DNA of 8,958 nt. Origin: Gammaproteobacteria bacterium (lineage in GTDB: Bacteria; Pseudomonadota; Gammaproteobacteria; Coxiellales; Coxiellaceae). The DNA lies in contig JAJFJO010000164.1 in the NCBI GenBank assembly GCA_021774015.1, forward strand, positions 1 to 8,958, in the 5' to 3' direction. Below the pieces are notes generated by a model. The model saw only the letters and a list, made by a program, of their open reading frames with translations, searched no databases and was not told where the DNA came from. The position numbers and the translations under genes were made by a program. How positions within the stretch are numbered: the first letter of the stretch is position 1; every line of letters begins with the position of its first letter. Below are positions 1 through 6,663 of the stretch, in pieces.

Positions 1-80
1 CCATGTTTTAAGATTGATTTAATATTCGTCCGTTATAGTAACGAAACATAATCGATAAACCTAGAAAAAGGATTGATGAC

Positions 81-815
81 ATGCTTGATATAACATTTAA
101 ACCCAGTTGGGATGCGGACATTCTTGCCACATTGCAACTGATGGTGAATGTCGATTTCCAGGCGCCTTTAGACAACACGGATACCTTAAAAAAGCCCATT
201 ATTACTTGGCATGATTTGCAATCTGCACCTGAAGAGAACGATTCTACGATTACTGATTTTGAAAGAGACGACAGCAAAAAAACCACATCTATCGCACGTC
301 ATGTAATTGAAAAAATCTTACATTATTACGATGATACGGATTGTTTATTTGGTTTATTTAGCGCGCTTAACACAACCACCAAACAATTAAGCCCGTTTAT
401 TGCAACTCATAGTTATTGCGTTAACGTTCAAGACTGCACTGCAGCAGGCACTATCAGTTGTAATATCAGCCCAATCTATTTATTAGGGCCTGAATATCCC
501 GAACAATATAAACTGCAACACGGCACAGCTTTAGATGAGAAAGCAATTATTGGCTTGATTGATATTCCTGTTGCTGAAATGCCAGGCTCTGATCATCATA
601 CTTTTGCACTTGGTATTGATGCCGGTATTGTTTTTAAAGACTCTAATATTCCACACTCGCGCCAACTAAAAATTGAATTGCAATTAACAGATGGCGGCGT
701 GATGGCTAATTTAAGTTGTAAAGATCAAATGATGACACGCCGATTTCAATGGGAAGAATTAGGAATAGAACTAAAACCCCGGTTAGCGAAACGGTTAGCT
801 GAAAAATTTGGCTAG
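81..815 (+). CDS. Hypothetical protein, 244 aa, probably cytoplasmic
   Basis: I do not recognise a family. The ATG start is supported by an AGGA Shine-Dalgarno at 69-72, 8 bases upstream. There is no signal peptide and no membrane segment, so a cytoplasmic location is likely. Residues 1-80 are acidic and polar with a probably helical stretch around 70-83. Residues 105-215 alternate hydrophobic and polar residues in a way that suggests beta strands. Cysteines sit at 88, 113, 119, 127 and 213, three of them spaced 6 and 8 residues apart, which could be coincidence or a metal or redox site. The C-terminus (about 230-244) is a basic helix rich in Lys, Arg, Leu and Ala. It ends in TAG and is followed by a 116-base gap before the next plus-strand gene. 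Codon use and open length make it a convincing gene; function is unknown. Confidence 0.8.
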   Translation: MLDITFKPSWDADILATLQLMVNVDFQAPLDNTDTLKKPIITWHDLQSAPEENDSTITDFERDDSKKTTSIARHVIEKILHYYDDTDCLFGLFSALNTTTKQLSPFIATHSYCVNVQDCTAAGTISCNISPIYLLGPEYPEQYKLQHGTALDEKAIIGLIDIPVAEMPGSDHHTFALGIDAGIVFKDSNIPHSRQLKIELQLTDGGVMANLSCKDQMMTRRFQWEELGIELKPRLAKRLAEKFG

Positions 816-931
816 CCTTTTTAGTCGATTTTATGTATTATACTAAGGACAAACTAAAGATATTATCATTGATGGCTTATAGAACGGACTCTTGTTGTTT
901 CATCTAATTGAATTTAGACGAGGGTAGCAAG

Positions 932-1519
932 GTGAGTAGAAAATCAGATAGTCCAGGGTCACCACCCAGAAACAACAGACACTTTTTTTTTCAACTTGGT
1001 ATTGAATCCCACCCCACTCAAGCAATACAACATGCTATAGAGACTGCGCTAACAGCTGTAGCAGACTATTTTAAACAGCACAATAACCTAACGTCGCAAC
1101 AAATTAGTGATCGTGGATTTGATCGAGACTGGGGACAGATCATTACACAAAAATCCTTACCCACTTTATTAGCCGAAACACGTGGCATCATTGCACGATT
1201 TTCACAGGCTGATATTCCAAAAAAACCCGAAACCCCTTTAAGAGGCAGCTATGATGAAACTGACCCTATTGACCTCACACACGGTCATCTAAAGGATGCA
1301 CTAAGAATGGTTGCCGATCAAATCGCCAAACAAAGCGCTGGAGGTGAGAACTTAAACATTGGGCTAGAAAGGTTGCAGACAATAAATGGACACCTACAAG
1401 CACTTATCTCTGATTACTGCACCGTTCAAAAACTCGCAGGAGTGCAAGATGGCGCTTCTACTGGTGCTGCTACAGTGGGAACACCACCACAAGCTCCAGC
1501 TATTACTGCAGGCACTTAA
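932..1519 (+). CDS. Hypothetical protein, 195 aa, GTG start, low-complexity tail
   Basis: No family recognised. The frame is open from a TTG at 908, but the GTG at 932 has a good Shine-Dalgarno (GAGGG, 920-924) 7 bases upstream, so I choose it. The N-terminus (1-16) is polar and basic with Ser, Pro, Arg and Asn. Three Phe codons at 18-20 are written as a run of nine T (983-991). Residues 28-52 and 113-165 look alpha-helical, with heptad-like hydrophobic spacing. The last 25 residues are rich in Gly, Ala, Thr and Pro and are probably disordered. There is one cysteine (163), no signal peptide and no membrane span. A helical core with disordered ends fits many things, including secreted effectors of intracellular bacteria, but nothing here proves that. 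Start choice about 75% sure; function unknown. Confidence 0.7.
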   Translation: MSRKSDSPGSPPRNNRHFFFQLGIESHPTQAIQHAIETALTAVADYFKQHNNLTSQQISDRGFDRDWGQIITQKSLPTLLAETRGIIARFSQADIPKKPETPLRGSYDETDPIDLTHGHLKDALRMVADQIAKQSAGGENLNIGLERLQTINGHLQALISDYCTVQKLAGVQDGASTGAATVGTPPQAPAITAGT

Positions 1520-1532
1520 TAGCTCTTGCTAT

Positions 1533-1560
1533 TTGCGAAACCCTATTAATATACTACAAT
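1533..1560 (+). promoter_or_regulatory. Candidate sigma-70 promoter of the 1600-1947 gene
   Basis: TTGCGA at 1533-1538 (4 of 6 to TTGACA) and TACAAT at 1555-1560 (5 of 6 to TATAAT) are separated by 16 bases. Transcription would start near 1567, giving a leader of about 33 bases before the ATG at 1600. This also argues against the in-frame ATG at 1567 being the real start. Confidence 0.45.
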
Positions 1561-1599
1561 TAGCTTATGATACGTTATTCCATAACCAGGAGATTTGTT

Positions 1600-1947
1600 A
1601 TGAAAAGTTTAAAGTGGCTTATTTCACTATGCTCTACAAGTTTGCTACTATCAGCTAGCATGGCATACTCCATGACAATCTATAACCATACTGGCACCAA
1701 GCTTTATAATATAGTCGTGGAGCCTGATTATGGTTATGATTCCAGCTCTGACACTGGCCTTTGCCGTCATTTTAAAAAAGACTTTGAACCAAATACTAGC
1801 TTTAACTATACTCCCAGCCACTACTGCTCTCTACAAACATTTCGAATAAAGAACAATGACAAAGGAATTAACTTGTGTACTGACATTCCCTCGAACTCCG
1901 ATGTCTATCTTACGAAAGATGAAAAAAAAGGATGTAAAATTAAATAA
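1600..1947 (+). CDS. Small exported protein, 115 aa, four cysteines in mature part
   Basis: Family not recognised. The frame is open from an ATG at 1567, but the ATG at 1600 has a near-perfect Shine-Dalgarno (AGGAGA, 1588-1593) 6 bases upstream and begins a textbook signal peptide: Lys2 and Lys5, a hydrophobic core to about residue 19, and signal peptidase I sites after Ala22 or Ser24. There is no lipobox at the cleavage site. The mature protein (about 91-93 aa) is hydrophilic, with Cys55, Cys76, Cys93 and Cys112; an even number in an exported protein suggests two disulfides. It has many Tyr, Asn, Ser and Asp residues and a lysine-rich C-terminus, and is probably a small beta-rich periplasmic or secreted domain. 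Its own promoter candidate lies at 1533-1560. It converges on the glycine cleavage operon. Confidence 0.78.
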   Translation: MKSLKWLISLCSTSLLLSASMAYSMTIYNHTGTKLYNIVVEPDYGYDSSSDTGLCRHFKKDFEPNTSFNYTPSHYCSLQTFRIKNNDKGINLCTDIPSNSDVYLTKDEKKGCKIK

Positions 1948-2025
1948 CGAAAGTAAAGATGCAATTGTAAATTGAAACTTACAACGAACGATAGAGAGAG
2001 GAGTTTTCTGTCACTTTCGCACTTT
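1948..2025 (+). terminator. Possible structured 3' end of the 1600-1947 gene
   Basis: Immediately after the stop codon, CGAAAGT (1948-1954) is complementary to ACTTTCG (2013-2019), which is followed within 3 bases by TTTTT (2022-2026). Inside this long loop TTGTAA (1965-1970) pairs with TTACAA (1979-1984), overlapping CAATT (1962-1966) that can pair with AATTG (1970-1974). The outer stem encloses 58 bases, so this is not a canonical intrinsic terminator. It is reported only as a candidate. Confidence 0.25.
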
Positions 2026-2043
2026 TTAAAATAGCAGGTAGGA

Positions 2044-2062
2044 CGGACATGCAGACTGTCCC
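2044..2062. repeat. Short inverted repeat in the convergent intergenic gap
   Basis: Within this stretch GGACA and TGTCC flank a 7-base loop, giving a 5-bp hairpin usable on either strand. It lies between the 3' ends of the exported-protein gene and gcvPB. No T-run directly follows on either strand, so it would be a poor terminator as it stands. The rest of the gap (to 2135) is AT-rich and holds a GTTTAAAC palindrome but no ORF I can support. Confidence 0.3.
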
Positions 2063-2135
2063 CCATAAACATTTTTAATAGTGCGCCCGGTAGTTTAAAC
2101 AATATCCGTGATTATTAAATTTCCATAAAATATTT

Positions 2136-3620
2136 TTAAACCGACTCACTCGTCGCTGTGTTTTTGCGGTGCTCAGGTGAGCTCCACTTTAAATCCAACT
2201 CACGCGCCGCCTTTACTTCATCCAATCGACTAATGGGCATTTGATGTGGCGCTTGACGTAATTTTTCAGGATCCTGCTGAGCTTCAAGCAAAATTGAGTG
2301 CATAGCATCCAAAAAACGATCCAACTCTTGCTTGCTTTCCGTTTCCGTAGGTTCGATTAACAAACACTCTGGAACCAACAATGGAAAATAAATCGTCGGT
2401 GCGTGATAACCATAATCCAATAAACGCTTTGCAATATCCAAAGCCGTTACACCATACTCTTTGGTCAATGGTTTTATCGTCACGATAAACTCATGGCTCG
2501 CTCGACGCGAAGGATAAGCCAATGTGTAACCCATTTTTTGTAAGCGCACCATTAAATAATTTGCGTTTAACGTCGCGTACTTAGACACCCGCAACAAACC
2601 TTCTTTACCCAACAATCGCGTGTAAATATAAGCGCGCATTAGCACACCCGCATTACCCATAAAGGCAGATAAACGCCCAATGCTTTGCGGACAATCATTC
2701 GCATCCAACCAACGATAATTATTATTGTCCTTACCCACCATTGGAACAGGCAAGAACGGTTTTAATCGTTCATTTGCTACAACAGGGCCCGCACCTGGAC
2801 CACCGCCACCATGCGGTGTCGCAAACGTTTTATGCAGATTTAAATGCATCACATCAAAGCCCATATCACCCGGCCGATACTGGCCCAAAATTGCATTTAA
2901 ATTCGCACCATCGTAATACAATAAACCACCTGCTGCGTGAACAATGTCTGCCACTTGTATAATCTGGCGCTCAAACACACCCAACGTTGATGGGTTCGTT
3001 AACATAATTCCAGCAGTATGCTCACCCACCATTTTTTTCAACGCCTCTAAATCAACATCGCCTTCTTCGGTAGTAGGCACCTCTTTGACTTTAAAACCGC
3101 ACTTTGCTGCAGAAGCAGGGTTGGTTCCATGCGCCGCATCCGGCACAATCATTTCATCACGCTGCAAATCACCACGTGCACGATGGTATGCTGCAATCAT
3201 GGCAACGCCCGCATATTCACCTTGCGCGCCTGCCATGGGCGCTAATGAAATACCTGCCATGCCCGTAATATCAATCAACATATCCTGCAGTTCATACAAA
3301 CATTGCAAAACCCCTTGACCACTTTTATCCAAACCGTAAGGATGGCGATTCAAAAAACCGGGTAATGATGCAAGCTTGTGTGCGGCACGTGGGTTGTACT
3401 TCATCGTACAAGAACCCAATGGATAAAAATGGGTGTCGATGGAAAAATTTTTGCGCGATAGCTGCGTATAGTGTCGCACGACCTCTAGCTCTGATAATTC
3501 TGGCATTACCGGCGGTTTTGCGCGAAGCAAATGCGCTGGAATATCGGAAACATTGAAATTGCCATACATCACGTGAGCAACTGAATGACGATCTTGTTGT
3601 GATTTATCAAACGTTAGCAT
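2136..3620 (-). CDS. gcvPB: Glycine dehydrogenase (decarboxylating) subunit 2, GcvPB
   Basis: C-terminal half of the split P protein of the glycine cleavage system, 494 aa, a PLP enzyme that decarboxylates glycine and passes the aminomethyl group to lipoyl-GcvH. The pyridoxal-phosphate lysine is Lys264 in the motif NLHKTFATPHGGGGPG, and the conserved AHGTNPASAA segment is at about 163-172. Length fits the family (about 480-500). The frame extends upstream to 3704 inside gcvPA, but the ATG at 3620 (MLTFDKS) is chosen: an AAGGA site at 3628-3632 lies 7 bases before it and overlaps the gcvPA stop codon, with only 10 bases between the genes. It is the last gene of the gcvT-gcvH-gcvPA-gcvPB operon and needs GcvPA to form the active heterotetramer. 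No frame disruption or missing key residue is seen. Confidence 0.97.
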   Translation of the reverse strand: MLTFDKSQQDRHSVAHVMYGNFNVSDIPAHLLRAKPPVMPELSELEVVRHYTQLSRKNFSIDTHFYPLGSCTMKYNPRAAHKLASLPGFLNRHPYGLDKSGQGVLQCLYELQDMLIDITGMAGISLAPMAGAQGEYAGVAMIAAYHRARGDLQRDEMIVPDAAHGTNPASAAKCGFKVKEVPTTEEGDVDLEALKKMVGEHTAGIMLTNPSTLGVFERQIIQVADIVHAAGGLLYYDGANLNAILGQYRPGDMGFDVMHLNLHKTFATPHGGGGPGAGPVVANERLKPFLPVPMVGKDNNNYRWLDANDCPQSIGRLSAFMGNAGVLMRAYIYTRLLGKEGLLRVSKYATLNANYLMVRLQKMGYTLAYPSRRASHEFIVTIKPLTKEYGVTALDIAKRLLDYGYHAPTIYFPLLVPECLLIEPTETESKQELDRFLDAMHSILLEAQQDPEKLRQAPHQMPISRLDEVKAARELDLKWSSPEHRKNTATSESV

Positions 3621-3630
3621 AAACCAATCC

Positions 3631-4989
3631 TTATTGAGAAATACATTTTGATAATAATTGCTGGTAGCGTTCCAAGTCCAAGTTGGTCTTAGTTTCCGTA
3701 GCACACACTAACATACATTCACCCAATTGCGGATAACACGGTTTTAAATTAAAGCCTCCTTCCAAGCCAAAATCCAACAATTGTTCTAATACCTTTTCAA
3801 CCGGTTTATCCAGACGAATAACAAACTCATGGAACACTGGAGCATCGAAAACTCGGCTCACACCCTCAATGGTTGTTAGGCGCTCTAACAAATCACTCGC
3901 ACGCTGATGACTTGCCGCCGCTGCAGAATGCAAGCCACTAGCACCCATCAAACTCATATACACCGTCGCAGCAACCACCATCAAACCTTGATTGGTACAA
4001 ATATTCGATGTCGCCTTAGCTCGTCGAATATGTTGTTCACGCGCTTGTAACGTTAATGTATAACCATCTCGATTTTGTGTGTCCTGAGTGCGCCCAACAA
4101 GACGACCTGGAATTTGCCGCACGTATTCTTGCTTACAACACATAAAACCAAAATAAGGCCCACCTGAAGAGAGTGGCACACCTAATGGCTGACCCTCACC
4201 ACATACAATATCTGCACCCGCTTCACCCCACTCACCTGGCGGCGCTAATAACGCCATCGCCATAGGGTTCACTAAGGCAATAACTAATGCACCTAATTGA
4301 TGTGCTTTATCGGTAAATTCACTAACTTCTTCTAAGCCGCCAAAAAAATTTGGCTGAGGAATAATAACAGCCGCCAAACCATCTGGGTTTATCGTCTCTA
4401 AAAAGTGTGCGTCAATTTGCCCCGTTTCTTGAATAAATGGCAACTCTTCAATAATCACATCCTGATGTTGCAACACCGTTTTTAACACCAGTCGATAATT
4501 GGGATGAATATTATTCGGCACCAAAATCCGCTTAGCACGATGACGCTTAATGCGCACGGCCATTAACACAGATTCTGCCAAAGCCGACGCACCTTCATAC
4601 ATAGAGGCATTCGACACATTCATCGCCATTACATTAGCCATCATGCTCTGATATTCATAAATTAGCTGCAACGAACCTTGGCTTGCTTCTGCTTGATACG
4701 GTGTGTAAGCGGTGTAATATTCACCTCGGCTTAATATATCTGTTACCGCGGCAGGAATATAATGTTCGTAAGCACCCGCGCCGATAAAACAATTGCCCGC
4801 TTGTAATTTTGGCTCACGCGTTTGCATTAAACGTGACATTTCAAGTTCATTTAAACCGGTAGGCACTTTTTCTAATGCAGCCCGCGGCAAATCACTTGGA
4901 ATTTCATCGAAGCAACCAGAAATAGTATGTACATCAATTTCTGCCAGCATTGCCGACACATCATCGGCCGTATGTGGAATATAAGGCAC
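3631..4989 (-). CDS. gcvPA: Glycine dehydrogenase (decarboxylating) subunit 1, GcvPA
   Basis: N-terminal half of the split P protein, 452 aa, close to the usual length of about 450. It has the aminotransferase-like fold but lacks the PLP lysine, which GcvPB supplies. Family landmarks are the MPYIPHTADDV start, the FIGAGAYEHYIPAAV segment (about 68-82), the YTPYQAEASQGSLQ segment (about 95-108), YEGASALAES (about 131-140) and GGPYFGFM (about 277-284). Translation starts at a GTG, 3 bases after the gcvH stop codon; its strong Shine-Dalgarno (GGAGGGA on the minus strand, 4996-5002) lies in the final gcvH codons and 6 bases from the start. This packing implies translational coupling to gcvH. The TAA stop overlaps the ribosome binding site of gcvPB. 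Confidence 0.97.
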   Translation of the reverse strand: MPYIPHTADDVSAMLAEIDVHTISGCFDEIPSDLPRAALEKVPTGLNELEMSRLMQTREPKLQAGNCFIGAGAYEHYIPAAVTDILSRGEYYTAYTPYQAEASQGSLQLIYEYQSMMANVMAMNVSNASMYEGASALAESVLMAVRIKRHRAKRILVPNNIHPNYRLVLKTVLQHQDVIIEELPFIQETGQIDAHFLETINPDGLAAVIIPQPNFFGGLEEVSEFTDKAHQLGALVIALVNPMAMALLAPPGEWGEAGADIVCGEGQPLGVPLSSGGPYFGFMCCKQEYVRQIPGRLVGRTQDTQNRDGYTLTLQAREQHIRRAKATSNICTNQGLMVVAATVYMSLMGASGLHSAAAASHQRASDLLERLTTIEGVSRVFDAPVFHEFVIRLDKPVEKVLEQLLDFGLEGGFNLKPCYPQLGECMLVCATETKTNLDLERYQQLLSKCISQ

Positions 4990-4992
4990 TAA

Positions 4993-5382
4993 CTATCCCT
5001 CCATTACCGCCGTTTCATAACTATCAGAATCCAGTAAATCTTCTAACTCTTGCGCATCAGACATTCTGACTTGATACAACCAACCAATACCATAAGGATC
5101 TTGATTAACTTGTTCAGGGGCTGATGCCAATTCATCATTAATTGCAATAATTTCACCGCTCACTGGCGCATACACATCGGCTGCTGTTTTTACAGACTCT
5201 ATGACTGCAATTTCATCGCCCGCCTTAACGGTTTGCCCTACTTCAGGTAATTCAACAAACACTAAATCACCCAACAGTTTTTGTGCGTGGTCGCTAATAC
5301 CGATCGTACAAACCGCATCAGAATCTTTACGCACCCATTCGTGCGATTTCGTATAATTTAATTCTATTGGACACATACTCAT
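4993..5382 (-). CDS. gcvH: Glycine cleavage system H protein (lipoyl carrier)
   Basis: 129-aa lipoyl carrier that shuttles the aminomethyl intermediate from the P protein to GcvT and is reoxidised by lipoamide dehydrogenase. The lipoylated lysine is Lys65 in the motif ESVKTAADVYAP. The YTKSHEW N-terminal signature is at 10-16, the GDLVFVELPEVG strand at 38-49, and the GWLYQV segment before the C-terminal helix is also typical. Its start codon overlaps the gcvT stop as ATGA, and its Shine-Dalgarno (GGAG, 5391-5394) is inside the last codons of gcvT, so it should be translationally coupled to gcvT. A second in-frame ATG two codons later (Met3) is an alternative start that would change the protein only trivially. 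Length and motifs are normal. Confidence 0.97.
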   Translation of the reverse strand: MSMCPIELNYTKSHEWVRKDSDAVCTIGISDHAQKLLGDLVFVELPEVGQTVKAGDEIAVIESVKTAADVYAPVSGEIIAINDELASAPEQVNQDPYGIGWLYQVRMSDAQELEDLLDSDSYETAVMEG

Positions 5383-6497
5383 GACATTTTCTCCATATTA
5401 TTTTCAATGTTAAATACTTTTTTCCCGCGACGTATAAAAGGCGGCTTTATTAAATGCACGGGTATTCGCTGACCTCGCCGCTCCACAAAGGCACGAGAGC
5501 CTGCATTTATAGGTACACGTGCTAGTGCAATTGAATGCTGCAAGCTAGGTGAAAAACTTCCGCTGGTAATTTCGCCTTCACCCACGCCATCAATAATTAT
5601 TTTTTGATGGTCGCGCATAACACCACGCTCTAACATAACGACACCCACTAATTGCTGCGTAAGGCCTTGTTGTTTTTGTGCTAGCAGTGCTTGCTTACCT
5701 ATAAAATCACGCGCCTCATCTTTCCAAGATACTGTCCATGCTAAATTAGACTCTAACGGCGAGGTGTCTTCATTCATATCACTGCCATATAAGTTCAAGC
5801 CCGCTTCCAAACGTAACGTATCGCGTGCACCCAGCCCGCAAGGCTTCACACCATTATTTAATGCGTGCTGCCAAATATGTTGTGCTTGCTCTGGTGTTAC
5901 AACCATTTCAACACCATCTTCACCGGTATAACCTGTACGCGCAATAATGCACTCATCATTAACAATAGCCTTAAAGGGTTTTAATGCCGAAATTGTTTGT
6001 GTATGCTCGGGGAATAATTGGCAGACATGATCAATTGCTTCAGGTCCCTGCAAAGCGAGTATGCAAGTATTATCCAATAAAGTGATACTGGCTTCGAACG
6101 ACTGGGCTTGAGCTTGAGTTTGCATCCATTGCATATCTTCCTCACGACGACCCGCATTAATGACAATGCGGTAATCAGTATCAGATATTCGGTAAGCTAT
6201 AAGATCATCGATAATGCCACCGGTTTGATTCAACATGCAGCTGTATAATGCGTGCCCTGCTTCTTTTAATTTAGCAGCATCGTTGGCCAATAAGGATCGT
6301 AAATAATCGGTAGCTTGCGCCCCCGTTACTGCAACCACGCCCATATGAGACACATCAAAAATACCCACATGCTCACGCACATCGCGATGCTCTTGTAATT
6401 GTGAACCATAATTGAGCGGCATATCCCAACCCGCAAAATCAACGAGTTGTGCACCTGCCTGCTTATGAAGTTCATATAGTGCTGTCCGTTTGCTCAT
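5379..6497 (-). CDS. gcvT: Glycine cleavage system T protein (aminomethyltransferase)
   Basis: Folate-dependent aminomethyltransferase, 372 aa; it releases ammonia and makes 5,10-methylene-tetrahydrofolate from the intermediate on GcvH. Family landmarks: LYELHKQAGAQLVDFAGWDMP (about 7-27), FDVSHMG (47-53), the GGIIDDL motif with the conserved catalytic aspartate at 97-98, ARTGYTGEDG, the GLGARDTLRLEAG segment and ITSGSFSP. The frame opens at an ATG at 6521, but I choose the ATG at 6497 (MSKRTALYELH): it matches known N-termini, has AGGGA 6 bases upstream, and the promoter -10 box would start transcription only a few bases before 6521. The last roughly 10 residues extend past the usual end and carry the ribosome binding site and start codon of gcvH. 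It is the first gene of the operon. Confidence 0.96.
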   Translation of the reverse strand: MSKRTALYELHKQAGAQLVDFAGWDMPLNYGSQLQEHRDVREHVGIFDVSHMGVVAVTGAQATDYLRSLLANDAAKLKEAGHALYSCMLNQTGGIIDDLIAYRISDTDYRIVINAGRREEDMQWMQTQAQAQSFEASITLLDNTCILALQGPEAIDHVCQLFPEHTQTISALKPFKAIVNDECIIARTGYTGEDGVEMVVTPEQAQHIWQHALNNGVKPCGLGARDTLRLEAGLNLYGSDMNEDTSPLESNLAWTVSWKDEARDFIGKQALLAQKQQGLTQQLVGVVMLERGVMRDHQKIIIDGVGEGEITSGSFSPSLQHSIALARVPINAGSRAFVERRGQRIPVHLIKPPFIRRGKKVFNIENNMEKMS

Positions 6498-6533
6498 ATT
6501 GTATCCCTGCCCTTTCTCCATGAAGCAGCTGAG

Positions 6534-6562
6534 ATTATAGCGGTAGAGTAACTACTTTCATA
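6534..6562 (-). promoter_or_regulatory. Promoter of the gcvT-gcvH-gcvPA-gcvPB operon
   Basis: On the minus strand a perfect TATAAT lies at 6534-6539, about 37 bases upstream of the gcvT ATG. At 17-bp spacing the -35 position (6557-6562) reads TATGAA, a poor match to TTGACA. Transcription would start near 6527, giving a leader of roughly 30 bases. That is too short for a glycine riboswitch, and no riboswitch-like core is visible in the 142-base gap. A good -10 with a weak -35 suggests an activator, but none is identified. Confidence 0.55.
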
Positions 6563-6585
6563 GTTCTAGCTATCATGACAATAGC
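6560..6585. promoter_or_regulatory. Two adjacent palindromes upstream of the gcv -10 box
   Basis: GCTAT (6569-6573) and ATAGC (6581-6585) form an inverted repeat with a 7-base centre. Overlapping it, ATAG (6560-6563) and CTAT (6570-6573) flank 6 bases. Relative to the predicted start of gcvT transcription they span about -33 to -58, where LysR-type and similar activators bind. In E. coli the gcv operon is controlled by GcvA, but I cannot assign this site to any regulator. Short palindromes occur by chance in AT-rich DNA. Confidence 0.3.
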
Positions 6586-6663
6586 GTTATTGAGCTGAAC
6601 CTGCATAGGATTCGGTGGTGATTAAGTTATGAAGATGAGCACGGTGAATTAACCTATCTCTCA

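Noticed and set aside
8..286. 92-codon open frame on the minus strand
   Set aside because: It lies antisense to the start of the 244-residue gene, has no ribosome binding site I can see, and its residue composition is not protein-like in any recognised way.
798..825. GGCTAGCC palindrome near the end of the 244-residue gene followed by T5
   Set aside because: The palindrome leaves a stem of only 2 bp around a 4-base loop, so it cannot act as an intrinsic terminator.
1567..1599. Upstream ATG for the 115-residue exported protein
   Set aside because: Using it would put 11 residues including two arginines before the signal peptide, and the predicted transcription start coincides with it; the ATG at 1600 has an AGGAGA site.
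1386..1658. 90-codon plus-strand frame overlapping two genes
   Set aside because: It straddles the end of the 195-residue gene and the signal peptide of the next in another frame; both neighbours have better starts and real features.
1905..2102. 65-codon minus-strand frame in the convergent gap
   Set aside because: No convincing ribosome binding site and low-complexity content; it overlaps the end of the exported-protein gene.
2725..3556. Several plus-strand open frames inside gcvPB
   Set aside because: They are antisense frames of an intact, confidently identified gene.
6498..6663. Glycine riboswitch upstream of gcvT
   Set aside because: I looked for the conserved paired core and tandem layout and saw none; the -10 box so close to the gene leaves too short a leader.
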